Assembly (NCBI RefSeq): GCF_052324685.1
Contig: NC_135212.1
Location: 15,434,410 to 15,498,409 of the forward strand
DNA: 64,000 bases
Reading direction: 5' to 3'
Source: Brachyhypopomus gauderio
Taxonomy: Eukaryota > Chordata > Actinopteri > Gymnotiformes > Hypopomidae
Shown here: piece by piece, positions 27,610-40,291 of the stretch
How the letters are laid out: every line of letters starts with the position of its first letter
Numbering within the stretch: position 1 is the first letter of the stretch
The notes under the pieces: generated by a model
The model's database searches: none
The model's input: only the letters and a program-made list of their open reading frames with translations
Told to the model about the DNA's origin: nothing
Position numbers and translations under genes: made by a program

Positions 27610-30142
27610 TATAGCCGCAAGCGGCGATTGGCGGGTTCACACACCAATAGGCATTTTGGCCTCAATAGGCAAAAGGAAGCCCAAAAGGTCCTTTAGACCT
27701 AAAAGTGAAAAAAAGCTGTTTGGGTTTGGCCAGTGTGTGCTCTACAGATGTAGAGTGTGATGACATCAGCGTGTGTCAGAAAGGGAGACACAAAAATAGC
27801 ACATCTGGCTAGAGCTGCATCTATGTGAACAGTATAGGAAGGCCTGCACTTGTCTATACATGATTGGGCCTCTATATTACTGACAGAGAGAGATTGAGGG
27901 AGCCAGAGACTATGCTTTGTTATTTCACTCCTTGTACACGTAGCACGCCTAACATGACTGCCTGTGTATTCAAAGTATGAATGTAGTCTGCAAAGCCTGG
28001 CATGACTGACATGACTGGCATTACTGACATAACTGATATGACTGGCATGACTGGAATGACATCACTGGCATGACGAACAAAATTAACATGACTGATATGA
28101 CTGACATAACTGGCATGACTGTAATGATTTGAAGATTTGACTGACAGGACTGATATGACTGGACTGAAATGATTGGCATGACATGACTTACATGACTGGC
28201 AGAACATGACTGGCATGACTGACATGACTGATATAACTGACATGACTGGACTGGCATGTCTGATATGACTGACATCACTGGTATGACTGACATATACTAT
28301 ACATATACTATAGATATGCATACAAACTATACATACATTTAGGTAGAAGTGTGTGTGTGTGTGTGTGTGGTAGTATATGTATTCAAACTATGACAACATA
28401 TACTAATACATACATACATAAGTATACATAGAAACTATACATACATATAGGTATAAAGGTGTGTGTGTCTGTGTGTTTGTGTGAGAGAGAGACAAAAAAG
28501 AAGCCAAATGTCAGTTTGTATGAGCATCTGTTAGTCACTGGGATATGGGTGGGTATGGCTAGAGAAGTGTCATTGTGAATGCTATAGGAAGGCCTGCTTG
28601 CTCCTGTATGTGTGTGTGCCTGGTTAATAGACACAGAGAGATCTAGGTAGCCAGAGCAATGTTTACTTAGGGCACAGAGATGGGAGGGGGAATGTGGGTG
28701 AGAGTGTGAGAGAGACTGAGAGTGTGAGTTTCAGCTTGCGTGCGTGTGAGAAGGAGAAGGTGACAGAGGGACTTTACATGCATTTTTATGCATTGTATAT
28801 AATACTGCACTGTAGAGCCATACAATAACCAATTTAGATGAAACTTGACAAATTTGTTCAGGATGGGATTCTGAATGGGCTTGTGCATTTTGGTCAGAAT
28901 TGGATAAAATATGAAAGAGCTTTAAGAATATGAATATTATATGTATTGATGCTGTCCATTAAAAAATTTTTTAGCAGGTATAAGTGTCCTCAAATCCAAA
29001 ATCTTTGGATTGTTTTTTGATTTCACACTCTGTAGAGTATTATAAGACTTTGCTTGACATGATAGTATGAAAATCCTAGGAGCAGTATGAAAAGTGATGA
29101 TTTCAAACTATTATTAACTGTAAATAAACTGTGCATTTTTTAATAGGACATGTAATGGGAAAGTTGTTCGCACTACTGCAAGGAATCAAAAGAGTCCAAT
29201 TGCATGTTCCCAAGTGGAATTATGTAGGGGATACACTTGCTTTTTTTGCAATAGCGCCCCCCAGTGGCCAATCGACACCCGGCTGGATTATGTCATAGGG
29301 GGCGTGTACTTGTCCACACCCAAGAGGTTTCGTGCAGATCGACCAATGGTAAGCCTGTCAAACGCGTGCCGATCACTGATTGGCCGATTACGTCAGCCAT
29401 TTTGGAAGTATGGAGTGTCTGCTTTAGGACCTGGTTCCCAGAGGCCCATAGATGATGTCTGCCAAGTTTCATGTGGATCGGCCAATCTGAGTGCATGGGG
29501 CAAATTTTTGCATGTTATAGCGCCCCCTAGCAGGTGAGGTATGGCAACCTCTGCGAGCTGCCCCAGACCCTCACAGGGAAGCTGTCTGTGAAGTGCCATC
29601 TCATTACATGCAAGTTTTCTTAAGTTAGAGCTCCATATGCGCAAAATTTACTATTGAATTTACGCCCCCTCATTTGATTGGCTTATACTGACTAGGTAGT
29701 GAAGAAATTAGCATTTTTGTTGGATACATTTTAAAGTTCAGACTCTTCTGAACGTTTTGATACCACATATGTGCATGTATGTGAAAAATCCAGGGACTAG
29801 TTCGCGCTCAAAGATGTGTGTGATTTTGCACATTATGCAAATTAACTCGAAATCTAAGTGGGCGGAGCTTAATGGTTGTATATTAATTGTCCTATTGAAT
29901 TTAGTCAAGGAATGTATAGGAACTGGAATTTTGGTTCTAGGACTTACGGTGTAGGAGATATGGACAAAAAGTCAATATGGTCTGCTATAGCGCCACCATC
30001 AGGCCAATTTGGGTCCCTGTATGGGAATCTGGTCCTTGGAGTTAACTGAACCTTTTTGCCAAGTTTGGGGTTTCTAGGCATTACGGTCTAGGCTGCACAA
30101 TACGTTTTAGGTCAAAAAATGGGACAAAGAATAAGAAAGAAA
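27610..30142 (+). repeat. array unit 1 (class A)
   Basis: Class A layout: head, 9-bp CATGACTGA-type minisatellite (about 27998-28295), a GT tract, a 107-codon open frame (29214-29537) without known homology, ATAGCGCC motifs at 29251, 29517 and 29987, then the tail. It joins unit 2 directly through AAGAAAGAAA without a hairpin cassette. Confidence 0.9.
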
Positions 30143-30869
30143 TATAGCCGCAAGCGGCGATTGGCGGGTTCACACACCAATAGGCATTTTGGCCTCAATA
30201 GGCAAAAGGAAGCCCAAAAGGTCCTTTAGACCTAAAAGTGAAAAAAAAGCTGTTTGGGTTTGGCCAGTGTGTGCTCTACAGATGTAGAGTGTGATGACAT
30301 CTGCGTGTGTCAGAAAGGGAGACACAAAAATAGCACATCTGGCTAGAGCTGCATCTATGTGAACAGTATAGGAAGGCCTGCACTTGTCTATACATGATTG
30401 GGCCTCTATATTACTGACAGAGAGAGATTGAGGGAGCCAGAGACTATGCTTTGTTATTTCACTCCTTGCACACGTAGCACGCCTAACATGACTGCCTGTG
30501 TATTCAAAGTATGAATGTAGTCTGCAAAGCCTGGCATGACTGACATGACTGGCATTACTGACATAACTGATATGACTGGCATGACTGGAATGACATCTCT
30601 GGCATGACGAACAAAATTAACATGACTGATATGACTGACATAACTGGCATGACTAATGATTTGAAGATTTGACTGACATGACTGATAGGACTGATATGAC
30701 TGGACTGAAATGATTGGCATGACATGACTTACATGACTGGCAGAACATGACTGATATAACTGACATGACTGGACTGGCATGTCTGATATGACTGACATCA
30801 CTGGTATGACTGACATATACTATACATATACTATAGATATGCATACAAACTATACATACATTTAGGTAG

Positions 30870-30905
<36 letters not shown>

Positions 30906-32788
30906 TAGTATATGTATTCAAACTATGACAACATATACTAATACATACATACATAAATATACATAGAAACTATACATACATATAGGTATAAAGGTGTGTG
31001 TGTCTGTGTGTTTGTGTGAGAGAGAGAGACAAAAAAGAAGCCAAATATCAGTTTGTATGAGCATGTGTTAGTCACTGAGATATGGGTGGGTATGGCTAGG
31101 GAAGTGTCATTGTGAATGCTATAGGAAGGCCTGCTTGCGCCTGTATGTGTGTGTGCCTGGTTCATAGACACAGAGAGATCTAGGTAGCCAGAGCAATGTT
31201 TACTTAGGGCACAGAGATGGGAGGGGGAATGTGGGTGAGAGTGTGAGAGAGACTGAGAGTGTGAGTTTCAGGCTGCGTGCGTGTGAGAAGGAGAAGGTGA
31301 CAGAGGGACTTTACATGCATTCTTATGCATTGTATATAATACTGCACTGTAGAGCCATACGATAACCGATTTAGATTAAACTTGACAAATTTGTTCAGGA
31401 TGGGATTCTGAATGGGCTTGTGCATTTTGGTCAGAATTGGGTAAAATATGAAAGAGCTTTAAGAATATGAATATTATATGTATCGATGCTGTCCATAAAA
31501 AAAATATTTAGCAGGTATAAGTGTCCTCAAATCCAAAATCTTTGGATTGTTTTTTGATTTCACACTCTGTAGAGTATTATAAGACTTTGCTTGACATGAT
31601 AGTATGAAAATCCTAGGAGGAGTATGAAAAGTGATGATTTCAAACTATTATTAACTGTAAATAAACTGTGCATTTTTTAATAGGACATGTAATGGGAAAG
31701 TTGTTCGCACTACTGCAAGGAATCAAAAGAGTCCAATTGCATGTTCCCAAGTGGAATTATGTAGGGGATACACTTGCTTTTTTTGCAATAGCGCCCCCCA
31801 GTGGCCAATCGACACCCGGCTGGATTATGTCATAGGGGGCGTGCACTTGTCCACACCCAAGAGGTTTCGTGCAGATCGACAAATTGTAAGCCTGTCAAAC
31901 GCGTGCCGATCACTGATTGGCCGATTACGTCAGCCATTTTGGAAGTATGGCATGTCTGCTTTAGGACCTGGTTTCCAGAAGCCCATAGATGATGTCTGTC
32001 AAGTTTCATGTGGATCGGCCAATCTGAGTGCATGGGGCAAATTTTTGCATGTTATAGCGCCCCCTAGCAGGTGAGGTATGGCAACCTCTGCGAGCTGCCC
32101 CAGACCCTCACAGGGAAGCTGTCTGTGAAGTGCCATCTCATTACATGCAAGTTTTCTTAAGTTAGAGCTCCATATGCGCAAAATTTACTATTGAATTTAC
32201 GCCCCCTCATTTGATTGGCTTATACTGACTAGGTAGTAAAGAAATTAGCATTTTTGTTGGATACATTTTAAAGTTCAGACTCTTCTGAACGTTTTGATAC
32301 CACATATGTGCATGTATGTGAAAAATCCAGGGACTAGTTCGCGCTCAAATATGTGTGTGATTTTGCACATTATGCAAATTAACTCGAAATCTAAGTGGGC
32401 GGAGCTTAATGGTTGTATATTAATTGTCCTATTGAATTTAGTCAAGGAATGTATAGGAACTGGAATTTTGGTTCTAGGACTTACGGTGTAGGAGATATGG
32501 ACAAAACGTCAATATGGTCTGCTATAGCGCCACCATCAGGCCAATTTGGGTCCCTGTATGGGAATCTGGTCCTTGGAGTTAACTGAACCTTTTTGCCAAG
32601 TTTGGGGTTTCTAGGCATTACGGTCTAGGCTGCACAATACGTTTTAGGTCAAAAAATGGGACAAAGAATAATAAGAAAGAAAAAAATTCTAACAATTACA
32701 ATAGGGTTCCCACACTATGTGTGTGTGAACCCTAAAAATCCTAACAATTACAATAGGGTTCCCACACTATGTGTGTGTGAACCCTAAA
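30143..32788 (+). repeat. array unit 2 (class A)
   Basis: Nearly identical to unit 1 along its length, with a longer GT tract (about 30871-30904). It ends in two consecutive hairpin cassettes at 32702-32734 and 32754-32786. Confidence 0.9.
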
Positions 32789-33550
32789 TATAGCCGCAAG
32801 CGGCAATTGGCGGGTTCACACACCAATAGGCATTTTGGCCTCAATAGGCAAAAGGAAGCCCAAAAGGTCCTTTAGACCTAAAAGTGAAAAAAAGCTGTTT
32901 GGGTTTGGCCAGTGTGTGCTCTACAGATGTAGAGTGTGATGACATCTGCGTGTGTCAGAAAGGGAGACACAAAAATAGCACATCTGGCTAGAGCTGCATC
33001 TATGTGAACAGTATAGGAAGGCCTGCACTTGTCTATACATGATTGGGCCTCTATATTACTGACAGAGAGAGATTGAGGGAGCCAGAGACTATGCTTTGTT
33101 ATTTCACTCCTTGTACACGTAGCACGCCTAACATGACTGCCTGTGTATTCAAAGTATGAATGTAGTCTGCAAAGCCTGGCATGACTGACATGACTGGCAT
33201 TACTGACATAACTGATATGACTGGAATGACATCACTGGCATGACGAACAAAATTAACATGACTAATATGACTGACATAACTGGCATGACTGTAATGATTT
33301 GAAGATTTGACTGACATGACTGGACTGACATGACTGATAGGACTGATATGACTGGACTGAAATGATTGGCATGACATGACTTACATGACTGGCAGAACAT
33401 GACTGGCATGACTGGCATCACTGACATGACTGATATAACTGACATGACTGGACTGGCATGTCTGATATGACTGACATCACTGGTATGACTGACATATACT
33501 ATACATATACTATAGATATGCATACAAACTATACATACATTTAGGTAGAA

Positions 33551-33590
<40 letters not shown>

Positions 33591-35356
33591 TAGTATATGT
33601 ATTCAAACTATGACAACATATACTAATACATACATACATAAGTATACATAGAATCTATACATACATATAGGTATAAAGGTGTGTGTGTCTGTGTGTTTGT
33701 GTGAGAGAGAGACAAAAAAGAAGCCAAATATCAGTTTGTATGAGCATGTGTTAGTCACTGAGATATGGGTGGGTATGGCTAGGGAAGTGTCATTGTGAAT
33801 GCTATAGGAAGGCCTGCTTGCGCCTGTATGTGTGTGTGCCTGGTTAATAGACACAGAGAGATCTAGGTAGCCAGAGCAATGTTTACTTAGGGCACAGAGA
33901 TGGGGGGGGGGAATGTGGGTGAGAGTGAGAGAGAGACTGAGTGTGTGAGTTTCAGCTTACGTGCGTGTGAGAAGGAGAAGGTGACAGAGGGACTTTACAT
34001 GCATTTTTATGCATTGTATATAATACTGCATTGTAAATCCATACGATAACCGATTTAGATGAAACTTGACAAGTTTGTTCAGGATGGGATTCTGAATGGG
34101 CTTGTGCATTTTGGTCAGAATTGGATAAAATATGAAAGAGCTTCAAGAATATGAATATTATATGTATCGATGCTGTCCGTAAAAAAATATTTAGCAGGTA
34201 TAAGTGTCCTAAAATCCAAAATCTTTGGATTGTTTTTTGATTTCACACTCTGTAGAGTATTATAAGACTTTGCTTGACATGATAGTATGAAAATCCTAGG
34301 AGGAGTATGAAAAGTGATGATTTCAAACTATTAATAACTGTAAATAAACTGTGCATTTTTTAATAGGACATGTAATGGGAAAGTTGTTCGCACTACTGCA
34401 AGGAATCAAAAGAGTCTAATTGCATGTTCCCAAGTGGAATTATGTAGGGGATATACTTGCTTTATTTGCAATAGTGCCCCCCAGTGGCCAATCGACACCC
34501 GGCTGGATTATGTCATAGGGGGTGTGCACTTGTCCACACCCAAGAGGTTTCGTGCAGATCGACCAATGGTAAGCCTGTCAAACGTGTGCCGATCACTGAT
34601 TGGCCGATTACGTCAGCCATTTTGGAAGTATGGCATGTCTGCTTTAGGACCTGGTTCCCAGAGGCCCATAGATGATGTCTGCCAAGTTTCATGTGGATCG
34701 GCCAATCTGAGTGCATGGGGCAAATTTTTGCATGTTATAGCGCCCCCTAGCAGGTGAGGTATGGCAACCTCTGCGAGCTGCCCCAGACCCTCAGAGGGAA
34801 GCTGTCTGTGAAGTGTCATCTCATTGCATGCAAGTTTTCTGCAGTTAGAGCTTCATATGCGCAAAATTTACTATTGAGTTTACACCCTCTCATTTGATTG
34901 GCTTATACTGACTAGGTAGTGATGAAATTTGCATTTTTGCTGGATAGATTTTAAAGTTCAGACTCTTCTGAACGTTTTGATACCACATATGTGCATGTAT
35001 GTGAAAAATCCAGGGACAAGTTTGGGCTCAAAGATGTGTGCGATTTTGCACATTATGCAAATTAACTCGAAATCTAAGTGGGCGGAGCTAAAGGGTCCTT
35101 GAGGCTTTTTTGTTTGGTTTGAGCCAAGGAATCCATCAGAAGTGGAATTTCGTTTCTATGACCTACGGTGTAGGAGATATGGACCAAAACACAAAATGCT
35201 GCGCTATAGCGCCACCATCAGGCCAATGTGGGTCATTGTCTGGGTTTCCCTCATTGCACCTCTGGTGCACCTGTCTGCCAAGTTTGGTGTTTCTGGGCCT
35301 TACGGTCTAGGCTGCAGTATGCGTTTTACAGCCTGAAAAATAATAATAATAAGAAA
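32789..35356 (+). repeat. array unit 3 (class A head, different tail)
   Basis: Follows units 1 and 2 up to about 35085. It then switches to a tail with CTTGAGGCTTTTTTGTTTGG and ATCCATCAGAAGTGG, which matches the tail of unit 7 (about 47040-47290) rather than that of units 1, 2 and 9. No hairpin cassette at its end. Confidence 0.85.
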
Positions 35357-38300
35357 TATAGCCGCAAGCGGCGATTGGCGGGTTCACACAAAAAAAGGCA
35401 AAAAAGCCCAAAGGGTCTTTTAGACCAACAAGTGATATGAAGCTACTTCAGTCCAAAAAATGGACAGATAATGTAATTTGCAAAAAATTATTCAACTGGG
35501 GCAATAAAGGCCCAAAAGATCAAAACAAAATGTATTGGCAAAATGATTCAGATCATAGAAGTTAATCAAATGCTGTGATTAGCTTTGTATGTGTGTGTTT
35601 GTGTGTTTTTTCATGTATGCATTAAGGGCTTTGTTGGTTGGCTTGAGCCAATGAATACAGCTGAAGTAGAATTTTGTTTCTAGGCCATACAGTGTGGAAG
35701 ATATATGCAAAATAATTCAGACCATACAACTAAATCAAATGCTGAGATTAGGTTAAAAGCACTGACCCAGGGGCCTAGTCAAATAAATATACCTTTGGCT
35801 GAATTTGACTGAAGTTGTGATCATAGCAGCAGGAGAGCTCTTCTTAATGCCCCACATGTAAACCCCACTCTTTAACCCTTTTCATTTAGCTGACAAAATC
35901 TGTCACATGTGAATCTCAAACAAACCAAAGAGTGATGGCTTAGTATACAATAAAATAACAAAAATATTCTTATCTTTGCCTGTTCATGATGTTCTCATCC
36001 CTACTCTGACATGTTCTCACTGTTGTGCCCTTAGTAGGGAGGCCACTAGGAATGTGTATCTAACAAGACTTTGATGATAAGTAAAGCATGCAGTTATTTA
36101 GAGGTTGTGTGTGAAATGTGAATTACATGTCTCTGTCCTCTCTTATGTCATTTCAGGATGTATAGAGGGCATGTGTTGAGAGTGTGGATGGAAAAATGAA
36201 GCTAAATATCAGATAGTGTGTTGGAAATGGCTAGAGAAATGTATATATGTAGCATATAGGAAGTCCTGTGTGAGGGTGTGTGGAAAAAAAGAAGTTAAAT
36301 ATCTGTATATTAGTCACTGGGTAATTGGTAGTAATGGCTAGAATTAGTGTGTATGTGAAACCTATAGGCCAGAGAGGCCTTTGTTTTTGTGAGTGCATGT
36401 GAAAGAGAGAGAGGGAGGAGGGAGAGCCCAAGGGTTTTAAAATGTTAGAAGCATGGGGGAGTGGAGGAGGGGGACAGCGTGTGTGAGAATGGCAAACGTG
36501 CGTGTCTTATTCAACTGAGGCAATAAAGGCCCAAAAGATCAAAATAAAATGTATTGGCAAAATGATTCAGATCATAGAAGTTAATCAAATGCTGTGATTA
36601 GCTTTGTATGTGTGTGTTTGTGTGTTTTTTCATGTATGCAGTAAGGGCTTCTTGAGGCTTTTTTGGTTAGCTTGAGCAAAGGAATACAGCTGAAGTAGAA
36701 TTTTGTTTCTAGGCCATACAGTGTGGAAGATATTAGCAAAATGATTCAGACCATACAACTAAATCAAATGCTGAGATTAGGTTAAAAGCACTGACACACT
36801 GACCCAGGGGCCTACTCAAATAAATATACCTTTGGCTGAATTTGTCAGAAGTTGTGAACATAGCAGCCGGAGAGCTCTTGTTAATGCCCCACATGTAAAC
36901 CCCACTCTTTAACCCTTTTCATTTAGCTGACAAAATCTGTCACATGTGAACCTCAAACAAACCAAAGAGTGATGGCTTACTATACAATAAAATAACACAA
37001 ATATTCTTATCTTTGCCTGTTCATGATGTTCTCATCCCTACTCTGACATGTTCTCACTGTTGTGCCCATAGTAGGGAGGCCACTAGGAATGTGTATATAA
37101 CAAGACTTTGATGATAAGTAAAGCATGCAGTTATATAGAGGTTGTGTGTGAAATGTGAATTACATATCTCTGTCCTCTCTTATGTCATTTCAGGATGTAT
37201 AGAGGGCATGAGTTGAGAGTGTGGATGGAAAAGTGAAGCTAAATATCAGTTAGTGTGTTGGAAATGGCTAGAGAAATGTATATATGAAGCATATAGGAAG
37301 TCCTGTGTGAGGGTGTGTGGAAAAAAAGAAGCTAAATATCTGTATATTAGTCACTGGGTAATTGGTAGTAATGGCTAGAATTAGTGTGTTTGTAAAACCT
37401 ATAGGCCAGAGAGGCCTTTGTTTTTGTGAGTGCATGTGAAAGAGAGGGAGGAGGGAGAGCCCAAGGGTTGTAAAGTGTTAGAAGGGTGGGGGAGTGGAGG
37501 AGGGGGGCAGCGTGTGCGAGAATGGCACGTGCGTGTGGGCTGAGCAGCTCTCGTCTTCTCCCTGCACAGCTCAGTATGGAAAATGAAAATATTCACTGTA
37601 GAGCTGTTTGTGGACGGATTTGGCTCAAAATTGGCACATCACACCACAATGGTCATGTGAATGTGGATGTCAATTTTCATAACAATCAGACATACTATGG
37701 CGTAGTTATTGAACTGTGAATTTGATGTGTTACGATGGTAGCATTGTGATGCATATGAAAAATATTAATTTGTGAAAACCTTAGGATTTTCTCCCTAATC
37801 TTAGCATTTCAGAGTCTGCTGAGTATTACAAGGTGTGATTTAAAGGTGATGGAGTTAAAATGCTAGGACTAGTATGAAAATGACAAGTTATATATATTTG
37901 ATAATAGTGAAAAAGTGGTACATTTTTGCAAAGCACATGTAATTACAAAGTTGCTAGGAATTCTGCATACAATCATATGAGTGCAAGCATTTCTTGATAA
38001 GTGAAAATATGTAGGAGAAATTCTGGATTTTCTAGTATAGCGCCACCTAGTGGTGCAATTCCCTTCTAACATGAGTATGTCTTAGAGGGTGTGTACATGA
38101 ACATACCATGTCAGTTTCATGTGTATGTACCTATGGTAAGTCTGTCAAATGGCCAATTAATTCAAATTAAAATTAATTGGCATATGGCGGCCATGTTTTT
38201 TGAGTGATGATGTCATCATTGTGTGCCTTGATACCACTTGGGCCCCTGATGATGGCTGTAAAGTTTTGGCTTGATGTGACTAATGGTTTCTGAGAAACCG

Positions 38301-38926
38301 TTTTTCCCATGTTATAGCGCCCCCTATTGAACAATCATGGCCAGCTTTGACCTGTGACCTCTGAGTCATGTGCCCTAACAACTGATAAATTTTCATGAAG
38401 ATTGGTCAAAGCATTGCTGAGATATAGCTGCTGAAGTCAATTTAGCCACGCCTCAGAGCTATTGATTGACATGTGACAGTCAGACTGTATACCAATGTCA
38501 CAGTTTTGTTGATATTCATTGACAATGAGATTCTTGTGAATATTTTGACACCAAGGTTGTGGTGATCAGATAAAAAACCAGGGACTAGTATAAAAAAATA
38601 GGTTTTGCATATTATGCAAATTAGCAAAAAATCGAAGTAGGCGGAGCTTAATGGTTGTATATGAATAGTCCTATTGAATTTTGCCAAGGAATCCATAAAA
38701 AGTGGAATTTTGTTTCTATGACTTACGGATTGGGAGATATGGACCAAACGACAAAATGGTGTGCTATAGCGCCACCATCAGGCCAATGTGGGTCTCTGTA
38801 CTTGAGTCTGGTCCTTGGACCATACATTATCAATTTGCCAAGTTTGGTGTTTCTAGGCCTTACGGTCTAGGCTGCACAATGCGTTTTAGGTCAAAAAATG
38901 GGCAAAAGAATAATAATAATAAGAAA
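35357..38926 (+). repeat. array unit 4 (class B)
   Basis: Class B: the head continues AAAAAAAGGCAAAAAAGCCC. The central part is an internal duplication of about 1 kb (about 35490-36515 and 36516-37520), sharing TTTAACCCTTTTCATTTAGC and related blocks. The tail has ATAGCGCC motifs at 38037, 38314 and 38766. No hairpin cassette at the end. Confidence 0.88.
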
Positions 38927-40132
38927 TATAGCCGCAAGCGGCAATTGCGGGTTCACACACGAAAAAGGCAAAAAAGCCCAAAAAATTGGCAAAATGATTC
39001 AGATCAGAAGTAAATCACATGCTGTGAGTAGCTTTGTGTGTATGTGTGTTTGTGTGTTTTTTGATTTAAGCAGTACATCTTGGCTTGAGCCAAGGAATGC
39101 CAACAGAAGTAGTATTTTGTTTCTAGGCCCTACAGTGTGAAAGATATTGGAAAATAAAAGTGAAAAGAAGCTGTTTGGGTTTGGCCAGTGTGTACTCTAC
39201 AGATAGTTTGTGATGACATCTGCGTGTGTCAGAAAGGGAGACACAGAAATAGCACATCTGGCTAGGGCTGCATTTATGTGAACAATATAGGAAGGCCTGC
39301 ATGTGTCTATACATGATTGGGCCTGTATATTACCGACAGAGAGAGATTCAGGGAGCCAGAGACTATGCTTTGTTAATTCACTCCTTGCACACCTTGCACG
39401 CCTAACATGACTGTCCGTGTATTCAAAGTATGAACGTAGTCTGCAAAGCCTGCCATAACATGACTGACATGACTGGCATGACTGACATAACTGATATGAC
39501 TGGAATGACTACACTGGCATGATGAACAAAAATAACATGACTGATATGACTGACAACTGGCATGACTGGAATGAGTGACATGACTAGCATGACTGTAATG
39601 ACATGACTGATATGAGTGACATGACTGGCATGACATGACTGATATGACTGACACGACTTATGTCTGACATGACTGGACTGACATGACTGACATCTGCTTG
39701 TGTCAGAAAAGGAGACACAGAAATAGCACATCTGGCTAGGGCTGCATCTATGTGAACAATATAGGAAGGCCTGCATGTGTCTATACATAATTGGGCCTGT
39801 ATATTACCGACAGAGAGAGATTGAGGGAGCCAGAGACTATGCTTTGTTAATTCACTCCTTGCACACCTTGCATGCCTAACATGACTGTCCGTGTATTCAA
39901 AGTATGAATGTGGACTAACATGACTGATATGACTGACATAACTGGCATGACTGTAATGATTTGATTATTTGACTTATATGACTGACATGACTGATATGAC
40001 TGATATGACTGGACTGAAATGACTGGCATGGCATGCCTGATATGACTGATACGACTGACATTGCTGGCATGAATGACATATACTATACATATACTATAAA
40101 TATGCATACAAACTATACATACATTTAGGTAG

Positions 40133-40195
<63 letters not shown>

Positions 40196-40254
40196 AGTCA
40201 AAGAGTCATGGGTATACATGGCTAGGGCAGTGTGTATGTTAAACCTATAAGTAG

Positions 40255-40291
<37 letters not shown>

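Noticed and set aside
27920..28321. Repetitive frame of VMPVMSVISVMSV type, also in other array units
   Set aside because: Direct product of the 9-bp CATGACTGA minisatellite read on the minus strand. It differs in length between copies and has no start context.
34990..35356. Unit 3 tail as a separate tenth unit
   Set aside because: No TATAGCCGCAAGCGGC head precedes it; the change is internal to unit 3.
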